8,149 nucleotides of DNA from Planctomycetota bacterium. Its GTDB lineage: Bacteria > Planctomycetota > UBA8742 > SKZP01 > JAIOTL01. The notes under the pieces are model-generated. The model was not told where the DNA came from. It made no database searches and saw only the letters and a program-made list of their open reading frames with translations. This document shows, one piece after another, positions 7,181 through 8,149 of the stretch; the stretch's first letter is position 1, and the number at the start of each line of letters is the position of its first letter. The position numbers and the translations under genes were made by a program. The stretch covers positions 1 to 8,149 of the forward strand of contig JAIOTL010000280.1 in NCBI GenBank assembly GCA_021106775.1, in the 5' to 3' direction.

Positions 7181-7194
7181 GCAAAATATTAATT

Positions 7195-7207
7195 CTCAAA
7201 CTCTGAG
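7195..7207 (-). terminator. Weak hairpin between the convergent genes
   Basis: CTCA (7195-7198) and TGAG (7204-7207) could pair around a five-base loop. Read leftward, as the transcript of the minus-strand gene, it is followed by an A/T-rich run including TATTTT. A four-pair stem is too short to be a convincing intrinsic terminator. Confidence 0.18.
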
Positions 7208-7216
7208 CTAAAATTT

Positions 7217-8140
7217 TCAATTAATTTCAAGGTCGGAACGATATTTCTCGAAGAATTCACGGGTTTTATCGTCAAGTCCTGGAATCCGCAGAAGACAGGT
7301 AACAAGCGGATACTCATCGCACCAATACCCAGCATTCGGCTTGTTATCAAGCAATTCAACGAATTCATCGACAATTTCCACTCGGATTTCAGGGGTATCA
7401 AGGGCAAGTTCCGTAAGAGCGATTATCGCAGTTGAAACTGTCCAATCTGAAGCACCATGCAAAAGTGAATAAAGAACATTTTTGCGCAAAGAATTGTCCC
7501 AACCGTCATCAATGTAAGTAATTATCAACGTCGCAACTAGTTGAACCCGAAATACCCAGTCCCAGATGTCATAATCGGGATGCGGCATCGGAGGATGCGC
7601 CATGATTCCAAGCAAAGAAGGCAACGCATCCTGCCCCATTTCCTCTGCTTCTACCTTCGCAATTTCGAGCCAATTATGAATGTTAAATCCAGTTACAGCA
7701 ATGCTCGCAATTTTACGAGAAATCTCGGACGTTGGTGGTTCAACAACCGGCACAGGCTGACCGTCCTTAAATACCCAGATTCTAAACTCAGGCGTACATC
7801 GCACATCCCGCGGGTCAGGCGTCGGTACGTTTTGCACGGAGAAAATCAGCGGAATATCCCAATCATTCAAAGCTAGCATCATCTCTGCTGAAAGTCGCGA
7901 ACTCGGGCATTCAGGATACGGCAGATTTATATTGATTTTGCCCTTGAAATCATCATCAGGCGCATCCGCAAACTTTTTCGCAAGCTGACGCATAATATCA
8001 ATAGTAGCTTCCCGAATTTCAGGCAAAAATCCCACATAAGCAGTCAGAGAATCTAAAAGCTCAGATGCAGGATTAAAATCGGGATGCACAATCGAAAACC
8101 GTTCAAGCTTGTTCCGCCACTCCGGTTTTTTCGTGCTCAC
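7217..8140 (-). CDS. Conserved-looking hypothetical protein, helical, possibly HEAT-like C-terminal half; 5' end may lie beyond the window
   Basis: I do not recognise this protein. At least 307 residues are encoded from the GTG at 8140, with no signal peptide or membrane segment, so it is probably cytoplasmic. The first half is rich in Pro and acidic residues (for example NLPYPECP and PTPDPRDV). The second half, about 200-300, is made of amphipathic helices with small-residue spacing, such as LYSLLHGASDWTVSTAIIAL and VDEFVELL, suggesting alpha-solenoid (HEAT/ARM-type) packing. Tryptophan is frequent. The frame is open through the right edge and no ribosome site can be seen in the nine bases upstream of the GTG, so the real start may be further upstream. 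It is convergent with the DUF4145 gene, with 56 bases between their stops. GC-richer third positions and an uninterrupted 307-codon frame support it as a real gene; the opposite-strand frame over 7541-7876 encodes an Arg-rich, unconvincing product. Function unknown. Confidence 0.75.
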   Translation of the reverse strand: MSTKKPEWRNKLERFSIVHPDFNPASELLDSLTAYVGFLPEIREATIDIMRQLAKKFADAPDDDFKGKININLPYPECPSSRLSAEMMLALNDWDIPLIFSVQNVPTPDPRDVRCTPEFRIWVFKDGQPVPVVEPPTSEISRKIASIAVTGFNIHNWLEIAKVEAEEMGQDALPSLLGIMAHPPMPHPDYDIWDWVFRVQLVATLIITYIDDGWDNSLRKNVLYSLLHGASDWTVSTAIIALTELALDTPEIRVEIVDEFVELLDNKPNAGYWCDEYPLVTCLLRIPGLDDKTREFFEKYRSDLEIN

Positions 8141-8149
8141 ATACTGATA

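Noticed and set aside
7541..7876. Plus-strand open frame of 111 codons opposite the minus-strand hypothetical gene
   Set aside because: Its product is Arg/His-rich with low-complexity look, typical of an antisense shadow; the minus-strand frame is far longer and better composed.
1..8149. tRNA, rRNA, CRISPR array or insertion sequence
   Set aside because: No cloverleaf-type sequence, regularly spaced repeat array, transposase frame or terminal inverted repeats were found on reading the window.

Overview
This is a bacterial window of moderate to low GC with five protein-coding genes (four on +, one on -) and no RNA gene, CRISPR array or transposase that I can see. The encoded peptide-binding protein has a Sec-type signal peptide ending in A-T-A and no lipobox cysteine, so a Gram-negative-type cell with a periplasm is the simplest reading. 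I cannot assign a phylum from the sequence.

Layout. (1) Positions 7-2331 encode an Eco57I/TaqI-like N6-adenine DNA methyltransferase; its reading frame is open to the left edge, so its true start may lie outside the window. (2) Positions 2343-5114 follow almost without a gap and encode a very large family 5 (DppA/OppA-like) substrate-binding protein. An unusual insert in it carries three tandem EF-hand-type calcium loops and a charged helical segment. (3) Positions 5207-6442 encode a two-helix potassium channel subunit with a TVGYSD filter and a cytoplasmic RCK (TrkA-N plus TrkA-C) module. (4) Positions 6540-7160 encode a zinc-ribbon plus DUF4145 protein with an R-N-x3-H motif like that of HEPN ribonucleases. 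It is more AT-rich than its neighbours, at least in the stretches I counted. (5) Positions 7217-8140 on the minus strand, convergent with gene 4, encode a protein I do not recognise, with a helical, possibly HEAT-like C-terminal half; it is open to the right edge.

How they fit together. Genes 1 and 2 are arranged for co-transcription and perhaps translational coupling, although a DNA methyltransferase and a periplasmic binding protein have no obvious shared job. The binding protein has no permease or ATPase gene beside it, and the channel is a stand-alone ion-homeostasis gene. The methyltransferase and the DUF4145 protein both belong to families seen around restriction-modification and defence loci, but two unrelated genes separate them, so a single defence system is only a weak hypothesis. 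Intergenic regions are all under 100 bases. They contain an AT-rich 10-bp hairpin after the channel gene and a short direct repeat (CTTAGTG, twice, 9-base period) after gene 4.

The most distinctive things here are the calcium-loop insertion in the binding protein and the small zinc-ribbon/HEPN-like protein.
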